Shown here one piece after another: positions 35,662 through 47,866 of a stretch of DNA of 64,000 nt. The first letter of the stretch is position 1; every line of letters starts with the position of its first letter. Under the pieces are notes generated by a model. That model was not told the DNA's origin. It saw nothing but the letters and a program-made list of their open reading frames with translations, and did not search any database. The DNA lies in NCBI RefSeq assembly GCF_902635505.1, contig NC_045432.1, forward strand, positions 7,375,275 through 7,439,274, given 5' to 3'. Origin of the DNA: Sarcophilus harrisii. Taxonomy: Eukaryota; Chordata; Mammalia; Dasyuromorphia; Dasyuridae. The position numbers and the translations under genes were made by a program.

Positions 35662-36842
35662 GAGAATCCTGAAGGTGGTTATACATCTAGGTGCCGGTAG
35701 CAGATGGCTTCTGGGAAATGTGCCTTGCATGTAATTGCAGATGTTTACAACTGTATATGTGAACTACTGCATTCCTGAGAATGCTTATTTTTTTATCTTC
35801 CTGTTATGTTTGTTTGACAGTTTTTTATTGTGTGCATGCTATAGTAATGTTTATTAATTGTTCTGTGTACCTGCTACTGCTTATATTATTGTCTTTTCTA
35901 TATGGGCCTTCAAAGGTGATATTCTATATAATGCCATGTCTATTGCATGTATTATGAATGTGCATTTTTATTTCATTTTAAACAATACCAAAAGTTGGTT
36001 ATCTGGGATACCAGGAAATCGCCTTTATTATTTTTAAAGTATTGATATTTGTGTTTCTACTGAATATTTATAGGTTTTTGACCTGCACCAGCTTACCTAT
36101 GCAAAGGACCACGAAGAGTTTAGAACCATGGAGAATGTACCCCAGTCTCAAGACTTATTGTTATAAGACTCTCTCCTTATTGGTAGAGATGAAGGCTCTG
36201 CCCTGTTTGAGGGGCAGGGCAGAGTAGGCTAGAAGAGAGAGTTTCAGTTCTCAACCAGTCCCTTTTGGGACTCTCCAAGTAAGAATTTCCCTTGCATCCC
36301 TCTTTAGGACTGTCTGAAGGTTAGTCCCCGTTTGTCACTCCTCACACTTTGAGTCTTCAAGCATTGAATTGTTTCTGGTTTGTAACTTCAAGAAAGAAGA
36401 TTAAGAAGAAAAAGACTCCAGGGAGACTTGAGAGGAGTGAGTAGTTTCTATTATGTACCTATCTCCAACTAATTATGCTAGAGACTTCAGAGAGTTTCCC
36501 CTTGGATTAGATCAAACCTTTCGATTGTCTTGGTTCAGCTGAAATGCTCATTCCAAGTGAGAGAGCTCCTTCACCCTGTATTGTTGGACATATATTGTCC
36601 TATGTATCTTCTCTGATTTTTCTTTAGCTAACCGATTTGGATAAATAGGTTTCTTTGCTATTGTCCATGTGTGTTCATTGTGGAAATGGTATTAGGTAGG
36701 AAAGAAGTCAAACCTTGGATATAGAGCTTGGGATGCTCCTTCCCCCCAGAATGCCCAAATAACCAAAAGTTAGCTCAAACTCAATCATCTCGCCTATGGT
36801 AATAACATTTAAGGGACAGATAGATATAATTCTGTAACCTTC
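35662..36842. other. No recognisable gene
   Basis: Unassigned, moderately AT-rich sequence. 36170-36700 has some LTR-like character (a pyrimidine-rich stretch and a TGTGTGTTCATTGTGG-like segment) but no supporting ends. Confidence 0.35.
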
Positions 36843-36948
36843 CTGAGTGTGAGAACCATTTCCATTTTGTCTTTGTATCTTCAGCACCCAGCATGGTGCC
36901 TAGCACACACTAGTCATGTATTAAATGATTGTTGCTCGATGAACAGAG
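36843..36948 (+). mobile_element. MIR-like SINE fragment
   Basis: Contains the conserved run CAGCACCCAGCATGGTGCC and TAGCACACACTAGTCATG, matching the 3' half of MIR-type SINEs. Confidence 0.65.
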
Positions 36949-37423
36949 GAAACATCTAATAGAGCATTATTTTCCCCAAGGGTTCTTCTAATACCTGATA
37001 CCAGAAATACTTTATATGAAATCTTTCATTAACATATAAACCAAATCCATCATAAAGAGCATAAACAACTTGGAAAGCTGTAAGAATTCCAATCGATATA
37101 ATGGGCATCCATGATTCCTGAACATCACTGCTGAAGGAGGCCTTCCAGAACCTCTCATAGAAAGGTAATGAATTCAGGATGCAGAGAAGGAGATATATTT
37201 GTTGGACATATGGACAATGCCAGAATTTATATCGAGTAACTAAGTACATTTGTTTTAGAAAACGTTTATCTTTATTTTTCAGTGGGGTGGGTTTGAGAGA
37301 GAGAAAAAAGATTTCTGTTCATTTAAAAAACCTTTAATAAAAAAAGATAACATTCAACAGCAACAACCTTAGTTGAACTACAATAGACGACATAATGATA
37401 CTTCCCCATTAAGATCAAAGCTC

Positions 37424-37479
37424 ACCCTGGCATGGGTTCTGTCAATAAAAAGTTATTATAATAAAAAAAAAGAAAAAAA
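37424..37479 (+). mobile_element. Minimal L1 insertion (about 56 bp) with 13-bp target duplication
   Basis: Only the final bases of L1 (CCTGGCATGGGTTCTGTCAA) and the A-rich tail are present, flanked by AAGATCAAAGCTC at 37411-37423 and 37480-37492. Extreme 5' truncation. Confidence 0.9.
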
Positions 37480-37545
37480 AAGATCAAAGCTCGAATTTCC
37501 TTTCCTTTAACAAATAACTGTATATAACCATAATTTGTAGTTATT

Positions 37546-37703
37546 ATCATCATTATTATTATTTTTTGCTGAGGCAATTGGGATTAAGTGACTTGCACAG
37601 GGTCGCATAGCTAGGAAGTATTAAGTGTCTGAGGTCAAATTTGAACTCAGGTCCTCCTGACTTCAGGGCTGGTGCTCTATCCAGTGCATCACCTAGCTGC
37701 CCC
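37546..37703 (-). mobile_element. tRNA-headed SINE (WSINE/MAR type) with 10-bp target duplication
   Basis: On the minus strand it starts GGGGCAGCTAGGTGATGCAC, the tRNA-like head, and ends in an ATTATTATT-rich tail. TGTAGTTATT flanks it at 37536-37545 and 37704-37713. It is relatively well preserved. Confidence 0.9.
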
Positions 37704-37809
37704 TGTAGTTATTCTTTAGTATTATTTTGCTTAATTGTTCTCAGAGAGTATGTCTTGTAAATTTGTATTTGTCTGCTGTATTGAATCAAAGCTTATCAAT
37801 AAAACAAGA

Positions 37810-38100
37810 TGAACTTAAAAATATTAAGGTCCCCTATCCATTTAGAATGTATTGTGGAATATAGTTTAAGGCATGGGCCTAAGCCTAATTTCCCCCAGAC
37901 TGCTTTCCAGTTTTCTAAGCAGTTTTTATTCCCTAGGTACTTATATTTTTCACTTTATCAAACAATGAATTATAGAGTTATAGTGTTTCTGATTCTCTTG
38001 CTTGTTCTGTTCCACTGATTTATCTCTCTATTTTTTAACCAATGCTGGATCATTTGGATAATTGCTGCTTTCTAATATAATTTGAGGTGTAGAAATGCCA
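37810..38100 (-). mobile_element. Old L1 ORF2 fragment
   Basis: Minus-strand sequence aligns with the ORF2 segment around LVWQKLGIDPHLIPY of the full-length copy (11040-11330). Confidence 0.65.
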
Positions 38101-38119
38101 TTTCCTATGTTCAGAAGGA

Positions 38120-38270
38120 CTGCATATGTTTAACCTGTATTGGATTACTTGCTGTTTAGGAAGGAGGAAAGCAGGGAGAGAAATTTAGAACACAAGATTT
38201 TGCAAGGGTGAATGTTGAAAACTATCTTTGCATGTATTTTGAAAAATACAAAGCTATTACTATTTTTAAG
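38120..38270 (+). mobile_element. Short L1 3' end
   Basis: Matches the last 150 bp of L1 (ATTGGATTACTTGCTGTTTA; TGTTGAAAACTATCTTTGCA). It separates pieces of older L1. Confidence 0.75.
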
Positions 38271-38576
38271 AATGGGGCAAAAAAGGTTTATTTTTTTCTA
38301 TGGCCATTCAATTTTCTCCAGAGGTCTATCAGATAATGTTTTAAAATGACTAAAGCAAAATAACAAAACTATATTTAAAAAGTAAAAAAAAAAAAATGTT
38401 ATTTCCCCCTTCATTTCTGCTTCTTTTCACTATTTCCCTTTATATTTTAGATCTCTTGTTTTTAAAATGAATTTTATTAATATTTTAATCAAATTCTATA
38501 AAGTATTACTTTGATCATTTGAATTGGCATAGCATCAGAAGTATAAATTCATTTTGGTAGTATTGTCCATGTAAAT

Positions 38577-39290
38577 CATCAGCATTCCTATATGTCACAA
38601 ACAAAACTCTGCAAGAAGAGATAGTAAAAAAAAAAAATACCTTATTTAAAATAACTCTAGACAGTCTGAGAATATCCCTGCCAAAAACAAACTCAGGAAC
38701 TATATAAACAAAATTATATAAATATGCTTTTTTTTTTTTACAAATAAAATCAGGTTAAATAATTGGAAAAATATTCATTGTTCATGGGAGCAACATAGGG
38801 TCAACATAATAAAAATGACAATTGTACCCAAACTAATTTATCATATTCAAAGCCAACCCAATCAAATTACCAAAAATATTTTACTCAATTAGAAAAAAAG
38901 AATAACAAAATTCATCTGGAAGAACAAAAAGTCAAGAATATCAAGGGAATGATTAAAAAAAATGTAAAGGAAGGAAATTAAGCAATACCAGATCTTAACA
39001 TATTATAAAGTAGTAATTATCAAATTATCAAAACTACCTGGTACTGGCTAAGAAATAAAAAAGGTAGATCAATGGAACAGAGTAGACATACAATTTACAG
39101 CAGCAAATAAACAAAATAATCTCATATTTGACAAGTGTAAAGATTTAAGATTTGGGGATAAGAATTCATTATTAGGTAAAAAGTTGTTGGGGAAACTGCA
39201 GTATGGAAGAAACTGGGCATAGACCGGTATTTTCCAACATTTACCAAGATAAGGTCAATAGGTACATAACCTAGATATAGAGATTTTTCA
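38577..39290 (+). mobile_element. Old L1 ORF2 fragment
   Basis: Plus-strand ORF2 downstream of the RT core. Segments such as AAAATTCATCTGGAAGAACA and ACCTGGTACTGGCTAAGAAA are typical. Broken by many stops. Confidence 0.75.
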
Positions 39291-39299
39291 AGAAAATGA

Positions 39300-39715
39300 A
39301 AAAAAACAGCACGTGTGTAGGAGTGAAAACAGTGAATGGTATTGATGAGGACAATGCAGCCTCTCCCAGAAGAGCATCTGCATTCCGTGGGAAAGACTCT
39401 CTTCCCATACATTATGCACCTTTTGGATGTAAAACCTACATTCCCTGGGAAAGACTCTCTTCCCACACATTATGCACCTTTTGGATGCAAAATCTACATT
39501 CCCTGGGAAAGACTCTTTTCCCACACCCTATCTCCAGTATGTTCCTTTCAGATGCAAAACCCAAATTGTTGTTTCTGTATATAAGTAAGCCCTGAGAAAA
39601 TGTCTCTGCAATTCTTTGACATTGCCCATTAAGAGAACATCTTGGTGTCTCTCTCTTTAATAAAGTGCCTTATCTTATCACAACCTTTTGTGTAGCATTT
39701 CTCCCTACGAACCCG
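39300..39715 (+). repeat. LTR with tandem U3 repeats
   Basis: A TATA-like TGTATATAAGTAAG lies near 39576 and AATAAAGTGCC near 39660, spaced as in an LTR, with upstream direct repeats. After the LTR, TTGGTGGTTTGGAGA could be a primer-binding site, so a short internal stub may remain to about 39776. No coding parts. Ends are approximate. Confidence 0.7.
39381..39555 (+). repeat. 58-bp tandem repeat, about 3 copies
   Basis: Units begin CATTCCSTGGGAAAGACTCT at 39381, 39439 and 39497. Copies 1 and 2 are nearly identical; the third is diverged in its second half. The position, in U3 upstream of the TATA motif, is where retroviral enhancer repeats lie. Confidence 0.9.
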
Positions 39716-39779
39716 CCCTAACTTGGTGGTTTGGAGAACTAGGAGACCAACCCATATTCCTGCCAGGATCCATACCTCA

Positions 39780-41150
39780 TCAGTATGAATAATCCAAGAT
39801 TGAGGTTTGGTAGGATATAATCATTAAAGTTGTCTGGGAATTCATGAGAGGACAAGATGGAGTTGAACTAATTCACCAAGAAGTCAGGATGAGGAAAAAG
39901 AAACTCAGGAGATAGTGCAGGGTCTTGACCAGTGAGAAAACTGAGGGGTCAAAGGATTGGAGATCTTGGTGTGGAAGAAGAGTAGTATTTAAGGAAAGGC
40001 AGAGGGAGAGATGAAAGACCAATAAGTCATGTTCAGAGAAGGAGGTTTTGGAATATTTGAACCTGAAGGTGGTACATTTGCGGGTGATGGCAAGATCCAG
40101 AGGATGACCATCTTTATGTGGGCTTGAGGTGAAGTGGAGGAGGAGCTCGTGGGAATTGAATAGATGAAGGAACTGAGTGGTTAGAGAATCTGAGGGAGAG
40201 TCAATATGTATTTTGAAGTCTCCTGGTGTTGAGGTTAGGAACCGAATGTTGAGGTGTAGACCACATGTTGAGGTCTACATTTGGGGTACCTAAATGAAAT
40301 TAGGGTTTAGTTAAGGTCTAGCGGCAGGTTTGGGGTACAGGGAGTCAAACAGAGTTCCCCTGCAACCCCCTTAGATTCGGCGTAAGGATACGGCGGTATA
40401 TGAGGTCTAGAAGCGGCGCGGATTCCCAATAAAAGCATTTATTGGCCCAGAGAGCTAGATTAATAAAAGAGGTTTATTATTGAGTTTAGAAGTAGGAGAT
40501 AGGTGAAGGTAGAGATAAGGAGGGCACTGGACAGAGGGTCCAGTGGACAGAGGGTCCTCACATGGCGACCATGTTTGGAATCTCTGCAAAGAGGGGTTCC
40601 CACTGAGGTCCTTTTAAGTTGGAGACTTAGCTCGAGGGGCTTTGGGGTGTAGCCCCAGAGTTGGCTCAGATCCGGGTGGGGCTGGGACAGGTCGGGACCT
40701 TCTATTGGAATTCAGAAGGACCAGGATTTGTGAGTCAAAGGGTAATTTACATTAGCTAGGGGGGTTGGGAATCAAAGATTGGAATCTTTCCCACATCACT
40801 GGCATGAGGGCAGAAGTTGGGGAAGAGAGAAAAATTGTGAACCAGACACTGAACTCATTGGGGAAGGAAGGAAAGTGACAGGAGGCAACAACTACCAGGA
40901 TGTTGATTGGGTGGTAGATATTAATAGCATAAAGAAAGAGAGATTAATGAATGATTGAGGGGATAGAGGAAGAACCTGGAAGTGGCAACTGGGAGCAAGA
41001 AATATTCCGACTCTTCTGTCATTATTAGTGAGCAGAAAAGAATGAGGGAAACTGCAGCCAGTATCAGAAAAATTGGCGAGGGAGATTGTGTCTTCTTGAA
41101 GTGTGAGAGATGAGGGGTGAGAGATACTCTAACAGCAATGGAGTTCCTAG
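39780..41150 (-). mobile_element. Old L2/CR1-type LINE, endonuclease region, split by a solo LTR
   Basis: On the minus strand the pieces on both sides of the LTR read as an L2-like endonuclease region. NEFSVWFTIFLSSPTSAL (about 40805-40860) lies before the LTR. A segment like HKDGHPLDLAITRKCTTF (about 40060-40120) and FSEHDLLVFH (about 40020-40050) follow it. No frame is open. Confidence 0.6.
40227..40798 (-). repeat. Solo LTR with 4-bp target duplication
   Basis: 572 bp, TGTTGAGG...CCACATCA, flanked by CTGG at 40223-40226 and 40799-40802. Minus-strand AATAAA motifs lie near 40430-40475. The 4-bp duplication fits gammaretrovirus-type integration. No internal sequence remains. Confidence 0.8.
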
Positions 41151-41155
41151 GCCAG

Positions 41156-41526
41156 TGTTGTGGGTTTGTGCAAAAAAAATCGCAGCCCCGATCTGCAGGC
41201 AAGGTTTTTTTGGGGGGGGGGTTTTGGCCAAAAATGGGTTTATTACACTGAGAAACAACTTCCTCAATTGGCCAAATCCAGAAAGGAATTAGCAAAGGTT
41301 GGACCAGCCTTAGATTATATTGGGTTTCTATGGTTTGGAGCTAGGGAGTGATTAGGGGCTAATTTTCAATTCAATAAAGGGTGGTGATTTTGCCCCAGGC
41401 CAAGGTGATTATCAGATCATTTGGGAGTGAGAGATTCCCATGGGAACCAGATAGCTTTCCCAAGGGAGATCAGGTAGGTGGGAATCATTTTTAGGAATTT
41501 CCCCAAGCCAGGTGGCCCATCCTCCA
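41156..41526 (-). repeat. Candidate LTR
   Basis: Begins TGTTGTGGG, carries a minus-strand AATAAA motif near 41240, and could end CCTCCACA. No target duplication seen; the right flank is unassigned. Confidence 0.4.
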
Positions 41527-42189
41527 CAAAGGGCAGGGAGACACAGTCTTTATTACATCAATCTGGAGGGAACCAGGTTTCAGTAAGAAATGATAGATAG
41601 AAAGCGGGTGGGGGGGGGGGAGGAAAATATTTAAGATAAAGGAAAGTTTGTCACCTATAGCAATAGACATTCCAGAGGTCACACTAGAAGTTGTTTGTTT
41701 GTTTCTTTTTCCTTTTTAAGGAGCACTTTGTAATTCAACTTTTGCAAGTTTTTTGTGTGCTTTGGTTTGTTGATCCCCAGATTCATATCAATTTGTAGCT
41801 ATTTGCAGTGAGATTTCCCTTAAGTATTCCCATAAGTATTGCTTCTTATGTTTTATTATTAGAATGTAGAAATGTTGATTTTTGAAAATTTATTTTGTAG
41901 TCTGCAATTTTGCGGAAGCTACTATCTCAATTATTATCTCTAACGATTCCTTAAGATTTCCCAAGTATACCATTGTATCAGTAAATAAGGACACTTTAAT
42001 CTCTACTTTATCTATCTGTGCCTTTTAATTTCTTTCTCATGTCTTATTGCTGTTGCTGGCATTTCCAGAACTATATCAGATAATAGGGGACAGTGAACAT
42101 CCCTGCTTTACTCTCATATTTACTAGAAGTATAAATTTCCATGTATTTTAATTTTCATTCCTAGAAAAGTATCTCCATTGCATATGATA

Positions 42190-42372
42190 CTTCCTTTTTT
42201 TTTTTTTTTTTAAGCCTCACGGTATCTTTATTTATTTTTTTAAAATAACTTTTTATTGCCAGAACCCATACCAGGGTAATTTTTTTTTTTAACAACATTA
42301 TCCCTTGCACTCACTTCTGTTCCGATTTTTCCCCTCCCCCAGATGGCAAGCAGTCCTATACATGTTAAAGAG
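42190..42372 (-). mobile_element. Short L1 3' end
   Basis: An 18-base T-run at 42192 is followed by the L1 terminal sequence (TTTTTATTGCCAGAACCCAT; ACTCACTTCTGTTCCGA). It inserted into the ancient L1. Confidence 0.85.
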
Positions 42373-42396
42373 GTTTTGGTTCTAGATAGATGCTTT

Positions 42397-42777
42397 TGAT
42401 GTAAATTGTGTCTCCTTTAATCTGTGGGGGAAGGGTGATTTGGGGTCTCCAACCCTCCCGACCTCTAGGAGGGACACACCCTCCTGTCCATAAGGGAAAC
42501 TCCCAAGATAAGTAATCTCGTTCAATTTTGAATTACATTGAATTGAAAATCCATTTCGGGACCAAAGATCAAAACAGCCCCAAAATATCTAGTGCCTTAT
42601 GCCTGTACATTTCACAACAAAAGTCCTAACAGGATTTTTTTTGCCCACTAAGAAAGCTGTCTTCTTAGTGTAAATAAATCCCCTTTTGCCACAAACTTGG
42701 GGTTTGCGAATACTTTCGCAAAGAATCAGCGATATCGAACAGAAGGGATTTCTTACCTCAATTCTCACACCTCAACA
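42397..42777 (+). repeat. 5' LTR of the gamma-type provirus
   Basis: 381 bp, TGATGTAAATTG...CACCTCAACA. It shares GGGGGAAGGGTGATTTGGGG and CACACCCTCCTGTCCATAAG with the 3' copy. Confidence 0.9.
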
Positions 42778-45700
42778 TTTGGAGGCCTGCTACAGGGATC
42801 CCCAAGAGCCCGGCCAAGGTAAGCCTTCTCTTGCTGATTGTCTGTTCTATAGCTAAGACATGCAAATACCTGGGAAGATCTGAGTCATTGGGAACTCCAG
42901 GCTCCGGCAGAATTCCTTGGCTGAGGATGCTCAGAGTAGGAATTCCGGTGCTCTAACAGAAGTTGGGGAACTTCTGTCATCACCCTCTCTAGGGTCGCCT
43001 AAGAGAGAACGTGGTGCTATAGAATTGGAGAAATCTAAGGCTTGTGGCAAAATGGGACGATCTACTTCTATCCCTAAGGATTCTCTCTTAGGCTGTCTCT
43101 TTAAAAAGAGACAAATTCAGTTTGAAAGATCTCAAGACTAAGAAACTCATTTACTCTTGCAAGGCTGCCTGGCCTCAATATATCTTGGAGAATGGGGAAA
43201 ATGGCCAATTCATGGCTCAATTTACTACAGCACTATCCAGCAGCGTGATTTGTTTTGCCAAAGGCCAGGCAAGTGGGCTGAAGTTCCCTATGTCTAAGCC
43301 TTTATGGCCTTGTCTCAAGATCCCAACTTAAGACAGAACTGCAGAATGCTGCTGGTAAGATTGACTGCAGGGAAACTAAAGGTAGATACTGACCTTCTAG
43401 ATGACCCCTCCTTTTCACTCTTTTAGGGGCACAAGACCCTTCTCCTGCTCCCCAATGCAGTCCTTATCAAAAGGCCCGCAAATCCCTTCCAAAACCACCC
43501 GCATATCAAAAATAGGACCTTGGGTCCCATAATACCCAATCTCCTTTGCCTCCTGAACCAAATTATGAGGCTGCCCAGCCCCCACTCCTCAGTCCTTCTC
43601 ATACAGTGAGTGGGACCCCCCCTTTCTCCTCAGGGCACTGATCCAGCCACCCCTTCTAACCCTGAGAGAAGTAGCGGACTCTAGGGAAGGGACACTCAGA
43701 GTACAAGTGCCCTTCTCTATGTCAGATCTTTTCCAAATTAAGGAAAGGCTGGGCCAGTACTCTGAGGACCCCACACGGTATATTGAGGGGTTTAAACTCG
43801 ATCTTTCCTGGGGAGATGTTAATATCATTATATTATTATTATATTATGTTAATATCATCTCCTCCTGTTGTACTACAGAGGAAGAAAAGAGAATCTGGGA
43901 TCTGGCCCAAAAGTTTGAGGATGACATGGTCGCCGCCTCCTCTTCTGGTAGATACCCCCCAGAGGCTGTTGCTGTGCCTGCCCACCCAGGGTGCAACTAC
44001 CAGGAGGGGAGTAGAGACAGAGAGCAAAGGGATCACCTCTTAACCTTACTGAAGGCATGAAGAAGCAGGCTAATTATGACAAATTGAGGGAGATCACCCA
44101 AGCAGCTGAGGAAAGCCCTGCCCTCTTTCAGAGCCGCCTTGTAGAGGCTCTAAGGTAATACGCTAATCTGACCCCACTTCTCCAGAGGGGACCACTGCCC
44201 TCAGCATGCATTTTATTAACCAAACTGCCCCAGATATACAGAGGAAGCTGCAGAAGTTAGCCTTGGGCCCCCAAACTCCCATGACCCAGCTGTTAGAAAT
44301 GGCCTCTGGAGTCTTTAACAACAGGGTCCGAGCTGCAGCAGAGGAGGAAGACCGCAGGGCCCGAGCAAGAAATAAAGAGCAGGCCCACATCTTGGCTGCT
44401 GCTGTTTCCAGGAACCACAGAGGTTTGTGCTTCAAGTGTCATCAGCAGGGCCACTGGGCAGCAACTGCCCTTGGGAAAAGCCTCCCGGCCCTTGCCCTGA
44501 GTGCAAGCAGGAGGGGCGCTGGGACAGGGATTGGCCGGAGAGGGGTAGAGCTGCCGCCTCAAGTCTCGCCCTCTGGTCTCCTCAGAACTAGGAGTGCCAG
44601 GCCGGGGTTTGGCCGGGCCCCTCCTTACTCCATCACCACAGCCGAATCCGGGGTTACTTTGGATGTGGCAGGTAAGGCCATTGAATCTCTTTTTGCTGTG
44701 GGGGCCTCTCCGTTTTGCTCTGGCACTCTGGTCCCACTTGCTCCTTACCCATAGGATAATGGGAATTGAGGGGAAACTTAAGAACTTTTTGGAGACTTTC
44801 CCTCTGCCTTGTCAGTTTGGTGAACTGTTGTTTAAACACTCCTTGCTTATTATTCCCTCCTCTCCTGCTCCCTTACTGGGGCTCGATTTAATGGTGAAAT
44901 TGGGGGCCCAATTTTCTCTTCAGACCTCCAAGTGACCTTTTTGTGTTTCTTTCCAAACCCCTGAAATCCCCCTGAAATCTAGGAGAAAATAGATTCTTCT
45001 GCCTGGGATCAAAGGATTCCAGGGAGGGCCTTGAACGCCACCCCAACCTTAATTAAGCTGCGGGACCCCAGTATATTTCCCCATAAATGTCAATACCCAA
45101 TAAAGCTGGAGGCTAGGGAGGGGTTGCAACCTCTGCTTGAGAAATTTCTTAAGTGAAAGCTTCTCGTTCCCTGCCAGTCTCCCTGCAACCCCAATTCTTT
45201 CTGTAAGAAAATCCAATGGGGAGTTTCACAAGGTGCAGGACCTCAGGGCAATTAATTAAGCAGCCATTCCAACTCACCCCATTGTGCCTAATCCTTACAC
45301 TATCCTTACTCAGATCCCTGGAAACACAAAATGGTTCTCCTCCCTGGGCCTTAAAGATGCCTTCTTTTGTATACCTTTGCATAAAGGCTCACAATTTCTC
45401 TTTGCTTTTGAATGGGTGAAGCCGGGGGAACATCCCCATCAACTAACATGTTCAGTCTTACCCCAAGGTTGCCCCAAGCCCCCACATATTCAGACAGGCA
45501 CTAGCTAAAGTTTTAAGGGATTTGAAGCTTTTTAACAGCAACCTCATCCAGTATGTGGATGATATATTAATCTGCAGAGACCATACCTCTCTTTGGTCTC
45601 CCTAGTTCCTTACAGAGCGACAGTGGCCCGGCCTTCACTTCTCAGGTGACCCAAAATGTGGCCAAAGCACTTAAAATCACCCCCTCCACTCTGCCTGGCG

Positions 45701-46526
45701 TCCTCAGGCTTCTGGGAAGGTGGACAAAATGAACCACACCTTCGAGTCCTCACTAAACTGTACTTAGAGAATCGAGAGAGGATTGGGTGAAGAACCTCCC
45801 ATTAGGGCTTCTTAGAGTCCGCATTGTACCTTGGGAGAATATCAAGCTTAACCCTTTGACCTTCTGTGTGGGAGGCCCTTCCTAACCTCTGACATTCTTG
45901 TAGCTCCAGAACAGCATCGGGTCACTGAGTTTGCCACCCAGCTTGGTGCAGTCCAGAAAGCCCTTTCTGAACACGCAAAGGAGCATCTCCCGAAACTTGC
46001 AGATGCTCGGACTCAGGTTGGAGGCAATCCTGTCAATCCAGGGGACATGGTGTACTTGAAAACTTGGAAGCCTTAAGGTGCTGACCCTCTGGGTATAAAG
46101 TGGAAAGGACCATGCAAAGTCATTCTGCCTACTTCAACATCAGTCAAACTGGAAGGGTCCTCCAGCTGGACCCCTATTTCTAGAATTAAAAATGCTGCTT
46201 CTGTTGCTGCTCCTTCAGATATCTCAGAATATTCCCATGAGCCCATAGAGGACCTGAAGTTTCTCTTCTGCAAGAATCCTGAGAAATGTCTGGAGAAGGA
46301 AGGGTGAAACTGTCTTTCTCTCACTATAATTTCCTTCCTTTCCCATCATGAGGACTCTACTCCTGATGCTCTCTCTCCAGCTTTCCTGGTCTTACTCCCC
46401 CACCAGTGGGGAGATAACTTCCTAGTCAGACTAGGGGACTCTGGGGGGAATGGGGGTGTCCAAGATTGCTGGGTGTGCCATCAACACCCCCAAGGCGGCC
46501 CATAGATGGGACCTAATGCATTTTTT

Positions 46527-46981
46527 AACTTTAAGATAACTTTTTTATTATTATAGCTTTTTATTTACAAGATATATGCCCGGGTACTGTTTCAGCATTG
46601 ACAGTTGCAAATCCTTTTGTTCCAACTTTTCCCCTCCTTCCCCCCACCCCTCCCCCAGATGGCAGGTTGACCAATACATGTTAAATATGTTAAAGTGTAA
46701 GTTAAGTACTATATATATATATATACACATGTCCATACAGTTATTTTGCTGCACAAAAAGAGTCGGACTTTGAAATAGTGTGCAATTAGCCTGTGGAGGA
46801 GATAAAAAATGCAGGTGGACAAAAATAGAGGGATTGGGAATTCTATGTAGTGGTTCATGGCCATCTCCCAGAGTTCTTTTGCTGGATGTAGCTGGTTCAG
46901 TTCATTCCTGCTCCATTGGAACTGATTTGGTTCATCTCATTGTTGAAGAGAGCCAGGCCCATCAGAATTGATCATCCTATA
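46527..46981 (-). mobile_element. 5'-truncated L1 in env, 19-bp target duplication
   Basis: 455 bp of L1 3' UTR of a different subfamily from 9716-16365 (it carries AAGAGTCGGACTTTGAAATA), flanked by GGGACCTAATGCATTTTTT at 46508-46526 and 46982-47000. Confidence 0.95.
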
Positions 46982-47696
46982 GGGACCTAATGCATTTTTT
47001 GCAAAGATCCCATTCCCAAATGTTACCATCTCCTCCCTAGATGCCACCCCATTTGTACTAGCTACGCCCCCTCCCCCCCCAGGGAAACTACTCTGACCCA
47101 ACTATCCCCTGTTTTCTTGCTGGGAAAGCTCTCATATCTACACATTGCCACACCCATACCACAGAGACAGTAGCTGTCACCATGGCCCATAATAGTTTAC
47201 ATCCCTGACGTGGGGACACTGACCTGCACCACCAATACTTTTGGATGCAAGCGAGTGGGACTCCTCTCAAGCCTGCCACAATTTCACCTCAGCAAACTGT
47301 AGCAGCTGCACAGGTGGGGCAAGGGCTAGCTGTACCTATAACTATGGAGCACCCTGAGAAATAACCGTAGGGTATCCATTCCGAGATTATCCTGGCAAAC
47401 TCACTCACAATGTTTCTACAGCACCTTCTTTGAAGTTTCTTCATAACCTCCTGAAAACTAACATTTCAACTGATAGAATGTTATGCGATTACAGTCATCC
47501 TTGGGGATGAGCTACCAGGAAACTGCTACAGAAGCTGACCTCAGGTACCATCTGCGCACTTAAGGGATGTGCTTTTCTCTGTAAAGTGAGTCCTCCATTC
47601 CAATTCAATGTTTCTGAGGGACCTATTAAGAGGAATGCCTCTGACTGGAACCCTCCACAGCCCTTAATTCTCTCTACCCGATGTTTAACCCCTTTT

Positions 47697-47866
47697 ATTT
47701 GTTCTTTTTTTAATTATAGCTTTTTATTGACTAAACATATGCATGGGTAATTTTTCAACATTGACCCTTGCAAAACTTCTGTTCCAAATTATCCCTTCCT
47801 TCCCCTCACTCCCTCCCCTCGATGGCAGGTAGACCCATACATGTTAAATATGTTAAAGTATATTGC
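47697..47866 (-). mobile_element. 5'-truncated L1 in env, 12-bp target duplication
   Basis: 170 bp of the L1 3' end, flanked by TTAACCCCTTTT at 47685-47696 and 47867-47878. Confidence 0.93.

Noticed and set aside
39122-39595. Several overlapping frames on both strands
   Set aside because: They arise because the 58-bp tandem repeat unit lacks stops; the peptides only repeat the unit.
44206-44754. 182-codon frame with a zinc knuckle, as a host gene
   Set aside because: It is the capsid/nucleocapsid part of the gamma-type provirus, not a host gene.
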